Below are positions 5,766-11,876 of a DNA stretch of 21,634 nt, in pieces. Every line of letters starts with the position of its first letter. The stretch's first letter is position 1. Origin of the DNA: a virus. Under the pieces are notes generated by a model. The model had not been told where the DNA came from. It was given only the letters and a program-made list of their open reading frames with translations, and did no database searches. A program made the translations under genes and the position numbers. The stretch is from IMG/VR virus record IMGVR_UViG_3300034190_001432, positions 1-21,634 of that record; one strand, 5' to 3'.

Positions 5766-7101
5766 AGAACTAAAGGATTATCTATTAAAAAATCCTGAGA
5801 AACTGCGTAAAGATTATGCAGACACAGCAGCTTTATTTGATACTACTTATGAAGCTGTACGTAGTAAAGCAAGAATGTTAAGAGCAGCATTTGACGAAGA
5901 AGTAAAAGTAGCGTCGTACTCATCATCGGAGATACCGAATGAGAAAGTAGTTACTAATGAGAAAAAAGACTCATTGACTATATCTGTTGAAGACAGTAAC
6001 AGAGTAAAATCTCTAGACGACTTAATAAACAACTGCAAGGTAGACCTTGAAACTTGGGAGGTAGACTGGTTCGATATTGGTACATACGAGGTAACTGGAT
6101 TTGATAATGACAGGAAGCCTGTAACAGTTACTATGTATAGAACTAAGGCTAAGTTTAAGAAGATAAACATCTGGAATAATTTAAGTAAATTAAAAGAAGA
6201 TTTAAAACAAGATTTATTTGAAGCGTTCCAAACATACTCTATTAAGCCAGATTTTAAGGCTAAACAGGCGGGTGAGGAAGGCTATTTGCTCGAAATTGGG
6301 GCATACGACTTGCATCTTGGTAAGTTGGGTATTGATACTGATGGTTACTCTTTGGCTCTGGCTAGGGAAAGGCTTCATTCTGCTCTTCGTTCCCTTTTTG
6401 AAAGAGCAAGAGGATTTAGAATCGAAGAAATAGTCTTTGTAGTTGGTAATGACTTCCTGAATGCAGACAGAACTAATCCTTTTACATCCACTACAGCTGG
6501 AACACCACAATCTAATACAGTTTCTACATACGAAGCTTATCGCTTTGGTCGTAAACTTCTAGTAGAATGTATAAACGCTTTAGCTGCTGCTGCTCCTGTG
6601 CGGGTTGTTGTTATTCCAGGTAATCATGACGAAGAGTCTATGATGCATATGGGAGACGCATTAGAAGCATTGTATGAAACTACTGAGCATATTACTGTAG
6701 ACAATAGTAGGCCTTTAATGAAAGGTTATAAATACGGAGAATGTTTACTTATTTTTGACCATGGTAACAGAGTGAAGAACTACAAGAATCTTGCGTCTGT
6801 TATCTCTCAAAGGTTTAGAGAGGTTTGGAGTAGCGTAAGACACATTGAAGTCCATAGAGGGCATCTACATAGCCTTAAAACAAGTATTATGGGTCAAGTA
6901 GAAGAACTTAACGGAATTGCTGTTAGGCATCTCGGAAGCATGTCGCCAACTGACCAATGGCATGATGATAGTGGATATATGTCCACGATTAAACGAGCGC
7001 ACGCATTTGTATGGCATAAGACCAACGGTATGCAGTGTGAATATTACTATAACGTTCCTGTAAGAAATGGAAAACAAACAAAAGAAGCCTCCGAAGAGTA
7101 G
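5704..7101 (+). CDS. Phage metallophosphoesterase with N-terminal HTH-like region
   Basis: The protein has up to 465 residues. Calcineurin-type motifs are ordered as expected: YDLHLGK (201-207), GNDFLNAD (248-255), GNHDE (306-310), then FDHGN and VHRGHLHS. Together they make a binuclear metal site, so it should hydrolyse a phosphoester or phosphodiester; the substrate is unknown. The region DYADTAALFDTTYEAVRSKARMLR (37-60) looks like a helix-turn-helix, so nucleic acid is a reasonable target. The insert NADRTNPFTSTTAGTPQ after motif II is one I associate with this phage subfamily. The start is uncertain: ATG 5704 gives a 62-base overlap, and GTG 5752 would give 14. The 3' end overlaps phoH by 35 bases. 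Confidence 0.8.
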   Translation: MVGLSKKVKLKTEQEIVEKNEELKDYLLKNPEKLRKDYADTAALFDTTYEAVRSKARMLRAAFDEEVKVASYSSSEIPNEKVVTNEKKDSLTISVEDSNRVKSLDDLINNCKVDLETWEVDWFDIGTYEVTGFDNDRKPVTVTMYRTKAKFKKINIWNNLSKLKEDLKQDLFEAFQTYSIKPDFKAKQAGEEGYLLEIGAYDLHLGKLGIDTDGYSLALARERLHSALRSLFERARGFRIEEIVFVVGNDFLNADRTNPFTSTTAGTPQSNTVSTYEAYRFGRKLLVECINALAAAAPVRVVVIPGNHDEESMMHMGDALEALYETTEHITVDNSRPLMKGYKYGECLLIFDHGNRVKNYKNLASVISQRFREVWSSVRHIEVHRGHLHSLKTSIMGQVEELNGIAVRHLGSMSPTDQWHDDSGYMSTIKRAHAFVWHKTNGMQCEYYYNVPVRNGKQTKEASEE

Positions 7102-7723
7102 TGTTAAATTTAACATTACATTATCTGATGAGCAGAAGTCGGCTAAGAGCGAGATATTAAATCACGCATATAGTTTTGTAGTAGGTAAGGCAGGTAGTGG
7201 TAAGACACTGTTAGCAGTACAGATTGCACTTGACCAATTCTTTAAACGTCAGTATAACAAGATAGTTATTACTAGGCCGACTATTGCAACAGAAGACAAC
7301 GGTTTTCTGCCAGGAACAGAAAAGGAAAAGCTAGAACCTTGGTTAGTACCCATCATGTCTAACATGAGAAAGGTATACAACAAAGAAAGTAAGATAGATA
7401 AAATGGTGGAACTTGGTGAGGTAGAGCTTGTTTCTTTGTCTCACTTTAGGGGTAGAACTTTTGAAAACTCTGTAGTTATTATAGATGAGTTTCAAAACCT
7501 TACTAAGTCACAGTTTAGAATGGCTTTGGGTAGGTTAGGAAAGAACTCTATAATGATATTCTGCGGAGACAATCAGCAAGTTGACCTAAAAGACGTTAAC
7601 TACTCTGCAATACATGATGTATCTAAAATAAAAGATAGCTCTTACGTTTATAAGATTATCCTTGAAGATAACCATAGACATAAGGCTATTGATGATGTAC
7701 TAAATTTACTAACTACATACTAA
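7067..7723 (+). CDS. phoH: PhoH-like P-loop ATPase
   Basis: The protein has 218 residues, the length of the isolated PhoH ATPase domain common in marine phages. Walker A is GKAGSGKT (40-47) and Walker B is VVIIDEFQN (136-144). TRPTIATEDNGFLPGTEKEK (69-88) and FCGDNQQVDL (about 168-177) are family hallmarks. PhoH proteins are RNA/DNA-linked ATPases, probably helicases, with an unclear role in infection. The start overlaps the metallophosphoesterase gene. The stop shares one base with the following ATG. Confidence 0.92.
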   Translation: MENKQKKPPKSSVKFNITLSDEQKSAKSEILNHAYSFVVGKAGSGKTLLAVQIALDQFFKRQYNKIVITRPTIATEDNGFLPGTEKEKLEPWLVPIMSNMRKVYNKESKIDKMVELGEVELVSLSHFRGRTFENSVVIIDEFQNLTKSQFRMALGRLGKNSIMIFCGDNQQVDLKDVNYSAIHDVSKIKDSSYVYKIILEDNHRHKAIDDVLNLLTTY

Positions 7724-7914
7724 TGCAAGAATTAATACAAATAATATACGGAAGAACTACCTTAGAACTTGGTGTTTACTGGGGTGTATTACTAGGCTTT
7801 CGTACCTTTGAAGCTAATGAAGTTCATCAAGCTTACGAGCTACACATGTATGTACCTTTTATATATATTGCAGTAGTGCAGAACGTAAGTGATGAAGAAG
7901 ATTTAAATCTCTGA
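7723..7914 (+). CDS. Small hypothetical protein at the convergent junction
   Basis: The protein has 63 residues. The start is coupled to the phoH stop (TAATG). Residues 1-30 alternate hydrophobic and polar (IIYGRTTLELGVYWGVLLGF), followed by FIYIAVVQNV and an acidic tail (SDEEDLNL). It may be a small beta protein; I recognise no family. It is the last + strand gene. Its final 12 bases are also the last 12 bases of the oppositely oriented HNH gene. Confidence 0.6.
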   Translation: MQELIQIIYGRTTLELGVYWGVLLGFRTFEANEVHQAYELHMYVPFIYIAVVQNVSDEEDLNL

Positions 7915-8169
7915 TTCTAACTTATACAGAACCTTCTGTAAGTGTTTAACCTTAACTTGTTTATTAAAGTATGCGCTTGACTCAGCCTTATCGTGACAAC
8001 TCCTACACAGTGCTGCAAGGTTTTCTATGTAGTCTTTACTCGAACCACCCATTCCCCTCGCATGTATATGATGAATGTCTACAGCAGGCTGTCCACAACT
8101 GGTACACAGAATGTGGTCAGATATGTCTAAATTAAAGAAGGTTGTATATACTTTCTTATGATTCACCAT
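7903..8169 (-). CDS. HNH endonuclease
   Basis: The 88-residue protein contains a complete small HNH module. LCTSCGQP gives zinc ligands C22 and C25. VDIHHIHARGMGG (30-42) carries the catalytic histidine, and IENLAALCRSCHDKAE (48-63) has N50 with the second zinc pair C55/C58. Such phage HNH proteins nick or cut DNA and may help packaging or recombination, or act as free-standing homing nucleases. The terminal position, next to the convergent junction, does not decide between these. It overlaps the upstream 91-residue gene by 14 bases, so it is part of the long leftward operon. Confidence 0.88.
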   Translation of the reverse strand: MVNHKKVYTTFFNLDISDHILCTSCGQPAVDIHHIHARGMGGSSKDYIENLAALCRSCHDKAESSAYFNKQVKVKHLQKVLYKLESEI

Positions 8170-8431
8170 CTAACTGAATAAATTGTCCTATGTGGTTTAG
8201 AGCTTCTGTAGCTCTTATAAAATCATTCACATCTTCAGTGATTGAATACTCTACTATATAATCTCCTATTACTGGTTCTGTTTCTCTTTCTCCAGCTAGT
8301 TTAGCCATCTTTTGTTCATGATACCACTCTGCATATTGCTCAAGTAGTTTTTGTGAAATATGTTTTGCCATTGCTTTTTCTTTAGTAGTGATAACAGAGG
8401 GAAACTCCCACAGTCTCCCCCTGATTCTCAC
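8156..8431 (-). CDS. Hypothetical protein upstream of the HNH gene
   Basis: The protein has 91 residues if it starts at GTG 8431, or 71 if it starts at the ATG 8371, which follows an A-rich stretch typical of this genome. I list the longer form because the extra residues (RIRGRLWEFPSVITTKEK) read like a beta hairpin leading into the helix that continues past the ATG. The rest is a long helix (QKLLEQYAEWYHEQKMAKLAG) and an alpha/beta C-terminus rich in acidic residues. No known family recognised. It overlaps the HNH gene. Confidence 0.55.
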   Translation of the reverse strand: MRIRGRLWEFPSVITTKEKAMAKHISQKLLEQYAEWYHEQKMAKLAGERETEPVIGDYIVEYSITEDVNDFIRATEALNHIGQFIQLDGES

Positions 8432-8443
8432 GTGCTGATTTTC

Positions 8444-8483
8444 AAATCCGTAGATTTAAATTTGCCTGCTTTCCTACGGCAGG
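8444..8483 (-). other. Two short hairpins in the 8432-8523 gap
   Basis: The gap between two - strand genes contains AAATC-CGTA-GATTT (8444-8457) and CCTGC...GCAGG (8465-8483), both perfect 5-bp stems. Neither is followed by a convincing U-run on the - strand, so they are not a clear terminator. They may stabilise or cut the mRNA. No gene or promoter is convincing here. Confidence 0.3.
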
Positions 8484-8523
8484 ACTTGTTTTGCCCAACT
8501 CAAGTATGGTACTCACTTTACTT

Positions 8524-8670
8524 TTAACTTCCGCAGGCTTCGCAGTCTTCATCATCTATACTGCAAGCGTCTGGTTGGTCTTTGTCTTCTAAGTCTACTA
8601 TCCATGAGTCCCATGTTTCTCTAGCGACTTCTTCGTTCTTTAGTTGTTTTGCTGTTTTTTCTGTTAACAT
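8524..8670 (-). CDS. Small acidic protein with C-terminal cysteines (48 aa)
   Basis: ATG at 8670 shares one base with the stop of the preceding 44-residue gene (TAATG), and a 48-codon frame ends at 8524. The N-terminal half is helical (LTEKTAKQLKNEEVARETWD). The C-terminal half is strongly acidic with three cysteines in a short span (DACSIDDEDCEACGS), which could bind a metal ion or cap a partner. It is opposite in charge to the small HTH-like protein encoded just before it; a partner or antagonist relation is a speculation. No family recognised. Confidence 0.6.
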   Translation of the reverse strand: MLTEKTAKQLKNEEVARETWDSWIVDLEDKDQPDACSIDDEDCEACGS

Positions 8671-8804
8671 TACTTTGTTCTTTTTTTTAAAGCACGTAAG
8701 CTTATGTTAAGCTTGTACTTGATTGATAAATATCTTTGGACTATCCGTAGCCCATGCTTTTTACGTTTAGCTTTTTGTATAGCTTCTTGTATAATACCTT
8801 TCAT
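8670..8804 (-). CDS. Small basic HTH-like protein (44 aa)
   Basis: The open frame extends back to 8945, but its first ATG is 8804 and the upstream part crosses the tRNA-like gene, so I start at 8804. The protein is Lys/Arg-rich. IVQRYLSIKYKLNISLRALKKR resembles a recognition-helix unit and parallels TQRILRKKFNIIVSQRDIQRR in the protein at 9023-9220, suggesting related DNA-binding miniproteins. The ATG overlaps the stop of a 7-codon leader with an SD-like sequence. The end overlaps the acidic 48-residue gene by one base. Regulation by translational coupling is likely; function is inferred. Confidence 0.55.
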   Translation of the reverse strand: MKGIIQEAIQKAKRKKHGLRIVQRYLSIKYKLNISLRALKKRTK

Positions 8805-8824
8805 GTAAAATGATTTCTTATCAT
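8801..8824 (-). promoter_or_regulatory. Seven-codon leader ORF coupled to the HTH-like gene, with SD
   Basis: AAAGGAAGGAG lies just before ATG 8824, which opens MIRNHFT and stops at TGA 8801-8803, overlapping the ATG at 8804 (ACATGA). An earlier 14-codon frame from an ATG near 8863 also ends in ATATGA at this ATG. Such nested ATGA junctions look like stop-start translational coupling. Whether the leader is translated is untested. Confidence 0.4.
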
Positions 8825-8886
8825 ATCTCCTTCCTTTTGTAAAGAAAATTGATTTTTTTATACATAATAGTTTATCTTTGTATAGC

Positions 8887-9032
8887 TGTAGGGGGAAGAG
8901 TCGAACTTCCACGTAGAGGTTAGCTATAGGACAAGTTGTGCACAATGGTGGTCAACCCGCTATCCTAAAGTTTATTCCTTTATCTACACCCTCGAGACAG
9001 GAGGGCATGTCTGCCAGTTTCATCACCCTACA
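8887..9032 (-). tRNA. tRNA-like gene (Leu-like D arm, GUC loop) with ~65-nt insertion in the variable arm
   Basis: Read on the - strand, every tRNA helix pairs. The acceptor TGTAGGG (9026-9032) pairs with CCCTACA (8887-8893). The D stem is ATG/CAT around AAACTGGCAGA, a Leu-style D arm. The anticodon stem is CCCTC/GAGGG around CTGTCTC (8994-9000). The T arm is GGAAG-TTCGACT-CTTCC (8894-8910). Variable-arm bases TGTAGA (8983-8988) pair with TCTACG (8912-8917), but between them lie 65 nt with at least one more hairpin (TAAAG/CTTTA, 8966-8982). The loop triplet GUC would read Asp codons, which does not fit a class II body, and position 37 is U rather than a purine. CCA is not encoded. It overlaps the end of the upstream gene by 10 bases. 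Confidence 0.7.
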
Positions 9033-9220
9033 TTACTAGCTTGCTCTCTCTTTGAGTTTAAGCTATCTAACCTTCTTTGTATGTCACGTTGAGATACAAT
9101 GATGTTAAACTTCTTTCTAAGTATTCTTTGAGTCTTATTCAGTCCTGTACCGCTATTAGCGTGCATGTCTGATACAGCGTTTACTATTTGCTGTTCTTGT
9201 TCTGTAAGTTTACTCTTCAT
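9023..9220 (-). CDS. Small HTH-like protein (65 aa)
   Basis: The protein has 65 residues. Residues 1-20 form a helix (LTEQEQQIVNAVSDMHAN). GLNKTQRILRKKFNIIVSQRDIQRRLDSL (26-54) then looks like a winged or simple helix-turn-helix, so it is probably a DNA-binding regulator or a repressor-like miniprotein. A similar motif appears in the gene at 8670-8804. The stop (TGA) lies inside the 5' acceptor strand of the tRNA-like gene, so RNA processing of that tRNA would cut this mRNA at its end. The start overlaps the upstream gene by 11 bases. Confidence 0.6.
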   Translation of the reverse strand: MKSKLTEQEQQIVNAVSDMHANSGTGLNKTQRILRKKFNIIVSQRDIQRRLDSLNSKREQASNVG

Positions 9221-9497
9221 GTTTAAATCTAGATTGAGTGTAACCGCATTGGGCTATCTGTTCCAAAGATATAATTTTTATTTCACATCCTTGTGATTTT
9301 TGATTATCAGACTTTAGTCTTGTCATCAAGTTTGCATTATACCTAGAATCGTTTAGTAGCTCTAATGTGTTTCCTATACAAACTTCTCTTGTGGTTTTTT
9401 TGTATGGTTTATTTATTAGAACTTTCTCTCCTTTGCGTTTACCGTAATACCTTATTTCGTAAGTAACCTTGTTGAAACATATAGGCATTTTATACAT
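9210..9497 (-). CDS. Hypothetical protein with a strong SD
   Basis: The protein has 95 residues. The first half is beta-rich and basic (CFNKVTYEIRYYGKRKGEKV, then KTTREVCIGNTLELLND). The second half is mixed, with CEIKIISLEQIAQCGYT. Four cysteines are spread out and form no clear metal motif. I recognise no family. The start at ATG 9497 is secured by AAGGAGG six bases upstream, which is exceptional in this genome. It overlaps the upstream DnaA-like gene by 8 bases and the downstream HTH gene by 11, so it is a genuine operon member. Confidence 0.65.
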   Translation of the reverse strand: MYKMPICFNKVTYEIRYYGKRKGEKVLINKPYKKTTREVCIGNTLELLNDSRYNANLMTRLKSDNQKSQGCEIKIISLEQIAQCGYTQSRFKHEE

Positions 9498-9999
9498 TCA
9501 ATACCTCCTTAATATTTTCTATCTTTTGGTTAAGCTGTTTATTACGAGAAATTAATACTCTGCATGTTTCAGTAAGCTCTGCATAATTCTGCCCACTAAT
9601 ACTGTAGTCTTCTCCTTTCTCTCCGTACAGCTCAAACCTACAATACTCAGCTAGCTTGTTATATAATTCAACACTATCTTTTTCCATGCATAAAGTTTCT
9701 TCATACACTTTAACGTAGTGAATTATTGTTGCGTGGTGTTTACCAAACATCTTACCTATTTGACTTAAAGTAAATTTAAAGTAATCATGTATAACCGAAG
9801 CAATAACTATGTTTGTGTTGACCATAGCTCTTTTTCTGCTGTCTACTATACTAGAGTCTATACTCATATGTAAGTATGCTCTTGAAAATACATTACTTAA
9901 AATAGTTTTGTTAAGCTCACTTATATTCAGGGAATGAATTTTCTGCAAATTCGGTGTCCAAGGTTTTAATTTTATTGTAGATTTCTTTTGTTTCTCCAT
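9490..9999 (-). CDS. DnaA domain IV-like DNA-binding protein
   Basis: The protein has 169 residues. Residues ~53-100 match the C-terminal DNA-binding domain of DnaA: SRKRAMVNTNIVIASVIHDYF, then FTLSQIGKMFGKHHATIIHYVK (76-97), where KHHATIIH takes the place of the DHSTVIH signature that contacts the DnaA box. The AAA+ ATPase domain is absent, so it cannot open an origin alone. It could bind DnaA-box-like sites in phage or host DNA, help phage initiation or displace host DnaA. A coiled-coil tail (TCRVLISRNKQLNQKIENIKEVL) follows. Its 5' end overlaps the next upstream gene by 83 bases. Confidence 0.85.
   Translation of the reverse strand: MEKQKKSTIKLKPWTPNLQKIHSLNISELNKTILSNVFSRAYLHMSIDSSIVDSRKRAMVNTNIVIASVIHDYFKFTLSQIGKMFGKHHATIIHYVKVYEETLCMEKDSVELYNKLAEYCRFELYGEKGEDYSISGQNYAELTETCRVLISRNKQLNQKIENIKEVLNV
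9504..9510 (-). promoter_or_regulatory. Strong Shine-Dalgarno AAGGAGG before the gene at 9497
   Basis: On the - strand AAGGAGG is followed by six bases and ATG, the canonical spacing. It lies within the 3' coding end of the DnaA-like gene. Nearly all other starts in the window have only A-rich DNA at this place. Confidence 0.7.
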
Positions 10000-10144
10000 G
10001 CGCTTTTTCTTTATCTTTTTTTGTACTATCTATACCTAAGTTACTTTGCAGTATAGCGTTCTTGTGTAATAATTTGTCTATTTTACTCCTGGTCTTCTTG
10101 TTTGTGTAGTAAGGAGATAAACTTTGATTTTTCTTGGTAGCCAT
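9917..10144 (-). CDS. Hypothetical charged helical protein between DnaA-like and GGACT-like genes
   Basis: The protein has 75 residues, highly charged and Lys-rich, and probably mostly helical (SKIDKLLHKNAILQSNLG, then KAHGETKEIYNKIKTLDTEFA). I recognise no family and no motif. It overlaps the upstream gene by 62 bases and the downstream DnaA-like gene by 83, unusually long for this genome. Either the protein is genuine and the DNA double-coding, or one neighbour uses a shorter frame. The unique part (10000-10082) has no competing gene, which favours it being real. Confidence 0.5.
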   Translation of the reverse strand: MATKKNQSLSPYYTNKKTRSKIDKLLHKNAILQSNLGIDSTKKDKEKAHGETKEIYNKIKTLDTEFAENSFPEYK

Positions 10145-10502
10145 ATATTCCTACGTTATTTATTTTAGCATGAGTTGGTATCATTTCATTAAAATACAAC
10201 CATGCATTGATTAGTTTTATGTTGTTGTTTTTATCTATTGTCTTGATAATAGTTTTCTTTCTTTTATACCAGATAGGATGACCTTCTAGCATGTCTAAAT
10301 CATCAAGAGTAGCCCTACTAACGTCGTAGAGCTCTCCTGATATATTAGTTAAAGAAAACGATTCAGACACGTATGGTATACCATCTTCGTACATTATGTA
10401 CTTATCTTTAGTAAGACCTGTACCTATGTATTTACTACCTGATAGTAGTCTATGGTTTCCATGTGCTCTTTTCAGAGTTCCGTATACAAATACTGTTTCC
10501 AA
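10083..10502 (-). CDS. Gamma-glutamylamine cyclotransferase-like protein (GGACT/AIG2 family)
   Basis: The protein has 139 residues. The N-terminus METVFVYGTLKRAHGNHRLL is very close to animal GGACT, whose enzymes release 5-oxoproline from gamma-glutamylamines such as gamma-glutamyl-lysine isopeptides. YGTLK (7-11) forms the substrate loop. LDDLDMLEGHPIWYKR (66-81) contains E73, aligned with the catalytic glutamate. GELYDV (56-61) is the conserved strand. Predicted to be cytosolic, reversing or trimming gamma-glutamyl amide bonds. Phage members occur beside amidoligases and class II glutamine amidotransferases; here those genes are 6.5-9 kb upstream in the same transcription direction. Confidence 0.88.
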   Translation of the reverse strand: METVFVYGTLKRAHGNHRLLSGSKYIGTGLTKDKYIMYEDGIPYVSESFSLTNISGELYDVSRATLDDLDMLEGHPIWYKRKKTIIKTIDKNNNIKLINAWLYFNEMIPTHAKINNVGIYGYQEKSKFISLLHKQEDQE

Positions 10503-11276
10503 TTAAAATTTGATTATGTTGTTAAATGCAGTGTACATGTCTTGCACACCATCTTGGTCCATCTTTCTAAACGATTGTATATTAGCTATACCATTCTGGT
10601 ATGCTATTCTACTGTCGTCCATTCCTGTAACAAAGTCTACAACCACTACGTCGTATGGAGCTTTCTTTTCTATAAAAGCAAAGTAAAACTTATGAGCTTT
10701 AAGTCCGTCAAGATAGAACGCTGCTTGTATCCCATACTTAAAGTTCTTTATGCTTTCTGCTATAGCTTCTATGTCTATACTTTTACATGTTTTTATATCA
10801 ACTATGTAATTTTCTTTAGGGTCATAGTAATCTACTTTAGCTTTACATTTTACACCTTCAAGCTCAAATAACTTTATAACTTCTCTTTCACCACCCTCAT
10901 GTACTAACTTACTGTATATAGGATGTCTGTTTAAGCTTTCCTGCATACCTAGCAACATGTTCTCACTCTTACCTGGTAGGTGGTTAGGTACGTCTTGATT
11001 CTGTTCTTTCCATTCTGCTATATACTCTTTACCTGCTTTGGTTCTTTTATCCATAGCTGGCTCAAATGCATATAACTTCTTATACTCTTCAGGCTCAAGC
11101 ATCATAGCATGGAACGCAGACCCTACTAAGAACGCTTCACTCTCTATGTTTTGTGACATAGCAAAATCAAACTGCTTCTTGCTCCCTTGTAGAGCCTGCT
11201 TTACCATACTAGCTGATATATACTCTTTATCATCAAAGTAATTATCGTCTGTAATAATGTTATTGTTTTCTAACAT
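10503..11276 (-). CDS. RecE-like PD-(D/E)xK exonuclease
   Basis: The 257-residue protein matches phage 5'-3' exonucleases of the exodeoxyribonuclease VIII/PDDEXK type. VGSAFHAMMLEPEEY (51-65) is the N-terminal motif with H56. KCKAKVDYY (143-151) supplies D149, YIVDIKTCKS (157-166) supplies D160 and K162, and YGIQAAFYLDGL (181-192) holds the conserved Q184. It would chew DNA ends to expose 3' single strands for annealing. Partners nearby are the Sak4-like ATPase, the SSB-like protein and the RusA-like resolvase. It overlaps the winged-HTH gene by 7 bases. Confidence 0.88.
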   Translation of the reverse strand: MLENNNIITDDNYFDDKEYISASMVKQALQGSKKQFDFAMSQNIESEAFLVGSAFHAMMLEPEEYKKLYAFEPAMDKRTKAGKEYIAEWKEQNQDVPNHLPGKSENMLLGMQESLNRHPIYSKLVHEGGEREVIKLFELEGVKCKAKVDYYDPKENYIVDIKTCKSIDIEAIAESIKNFKYGIQAAFYLDGLKAHKFYFAFIEKKAPYDVVVVDFVTGMDDSRIAYQNGIANIQSFRKMDQDGVQDMYTAFNNIIKF

Positions 11277-11503
11277 AACACATACTTTGCTACGTTAGTC
11301 ATCTTTTTGCTACCATCTTTGTTAGTCCACCTGGTAGCCACTCGTGCATTTTCTGTATCTATCTTTACTCCGTCTGCTTTTAGTAAAAAGATAGATGCGG
11401 ATAGCCTTGTATTACCAAGGTCTCTAATAGCTTCTAATGAGGTTATACTCTTGTACTCTTGTAAGTACTTCAATAGTCTTGACTTATGTGTTTCTTTTTT
11501 CAT
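11270..11503 (-). CDS. Winged helix-turn-helix protein
   Basis: The protein has 77 residues. THKSRLLKYLQEYKSITSLEAIRDLGNTRLSASIFLLKADGVKIDTE follows the pattern of a short phage winged HTH: helix 1, SITSLEAIRDLG, then LSASIFLLKADG as the recognition helix. The hairpin wing includes VATRWTNKDGSK and ends NVAKYVL. Similar proteins are commonly encoded between RusA and other early genes in phages and likely control early transcription or bind replication DNA. It overlaps the RusA-like gene by 20 bases and the exonuclease gene by 7. Confidence 0.75.
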   Translation of the reverse strand: MKKETHKSRLLKYLQEYKSITSLEAIRDLGNTRLSASIFLLKADGVKIDTENARVATRWTNKDGSKKMTNVAKYVLC

Positions 11504-11876
11504 TTTTTAAAACTTTAATGATTACTCCTGCTCTTTCTTTATCTACAACATACCCTGTAAAGTGTGGTATGAGGTTATGTATGTCATCATCCTCTATCCA
11601 TTCGTTCTTAACCATAAGGTCTTGAACTGTTTGGGCTGGGTTGATGTAATCAAACTTTCTCTTACTGTCTCGTATAAAGTAGAATGATACTGTGTATGGT
11701 TTTTCTAAACCTTCTGTAAGTTTCAGGAACTTATCTTTTTTTTCCTGGTAAAACTTCTTTGTGTTTTTTATATACTCTCTTGTCGTCTTGCTGTTTATCA
11801 GGTATTTACCTGTCCACTGTTTGCTATTCTTACTTGACGGTACGTTAAAGGGTATATATATCTCATTCTTTCTCAT
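11484..11876 (-). CDS. RusA-like Holliday junction resolvase
   Basis: The protein has 130 residues, the RusA length. PSSKNSKQW (13-21), SKTTREYIKNTKKFY (29-43) and IRDSKRKFDYINPAQTVQDLM (68-88) match the family. Acidic residues D70, D76 and D86, with the DDD at 96-98, form the metal site used to cut four-way junctions. GYVVDKERAGVIIKV (108-122) is the conserved C-terminal strand. It probably resolves recombination intermediates or branched replication products before packaging. It overlaps the NinB-like gene by 14 bases. Confidence 0.85.
   Translation of the reverse strand: MRKNEIYIPFNVPSSKNSKQWTGKYLINSKTTREYIKNTKKFYQEKKDKFLKLTEGLEKPYTVSFYFIRDSKRKFDYINPAQTVQDLMVKNEWIEDDDIHNLIPHFTGYVVDKERAGVIIKVLKNEKRNT

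Noticed and set aside
8670-8945. Taking the small HTH-like gene as 91 residues starting at 8945
   Set aside because: The extra N-terminus runs through the T and variable arms of the tRNA-like gene, and the first ATG in frame is 8804, which has a coupled leader.
8887-9032. Reading the tRNA-like gene as a tRNA with a normal anticodon-loop intron, or as tmRNA
   Set aside because: The anticodon stem closes with a 7-base loop before the insertion, and no second GAGGG-like strand lies near the T arm. A tmRNA would lack this anticodon arm and carry a tag reading frame.
10452-10871. A long open + strand frame opposite the GGACT-like and exonuclease genes
   Set aside because: It is rich in Phe, Tyr, Val and Cys with no domain pattern, typical of the antisense of an AT-rich gene, and both opposite genes have firm motifs.
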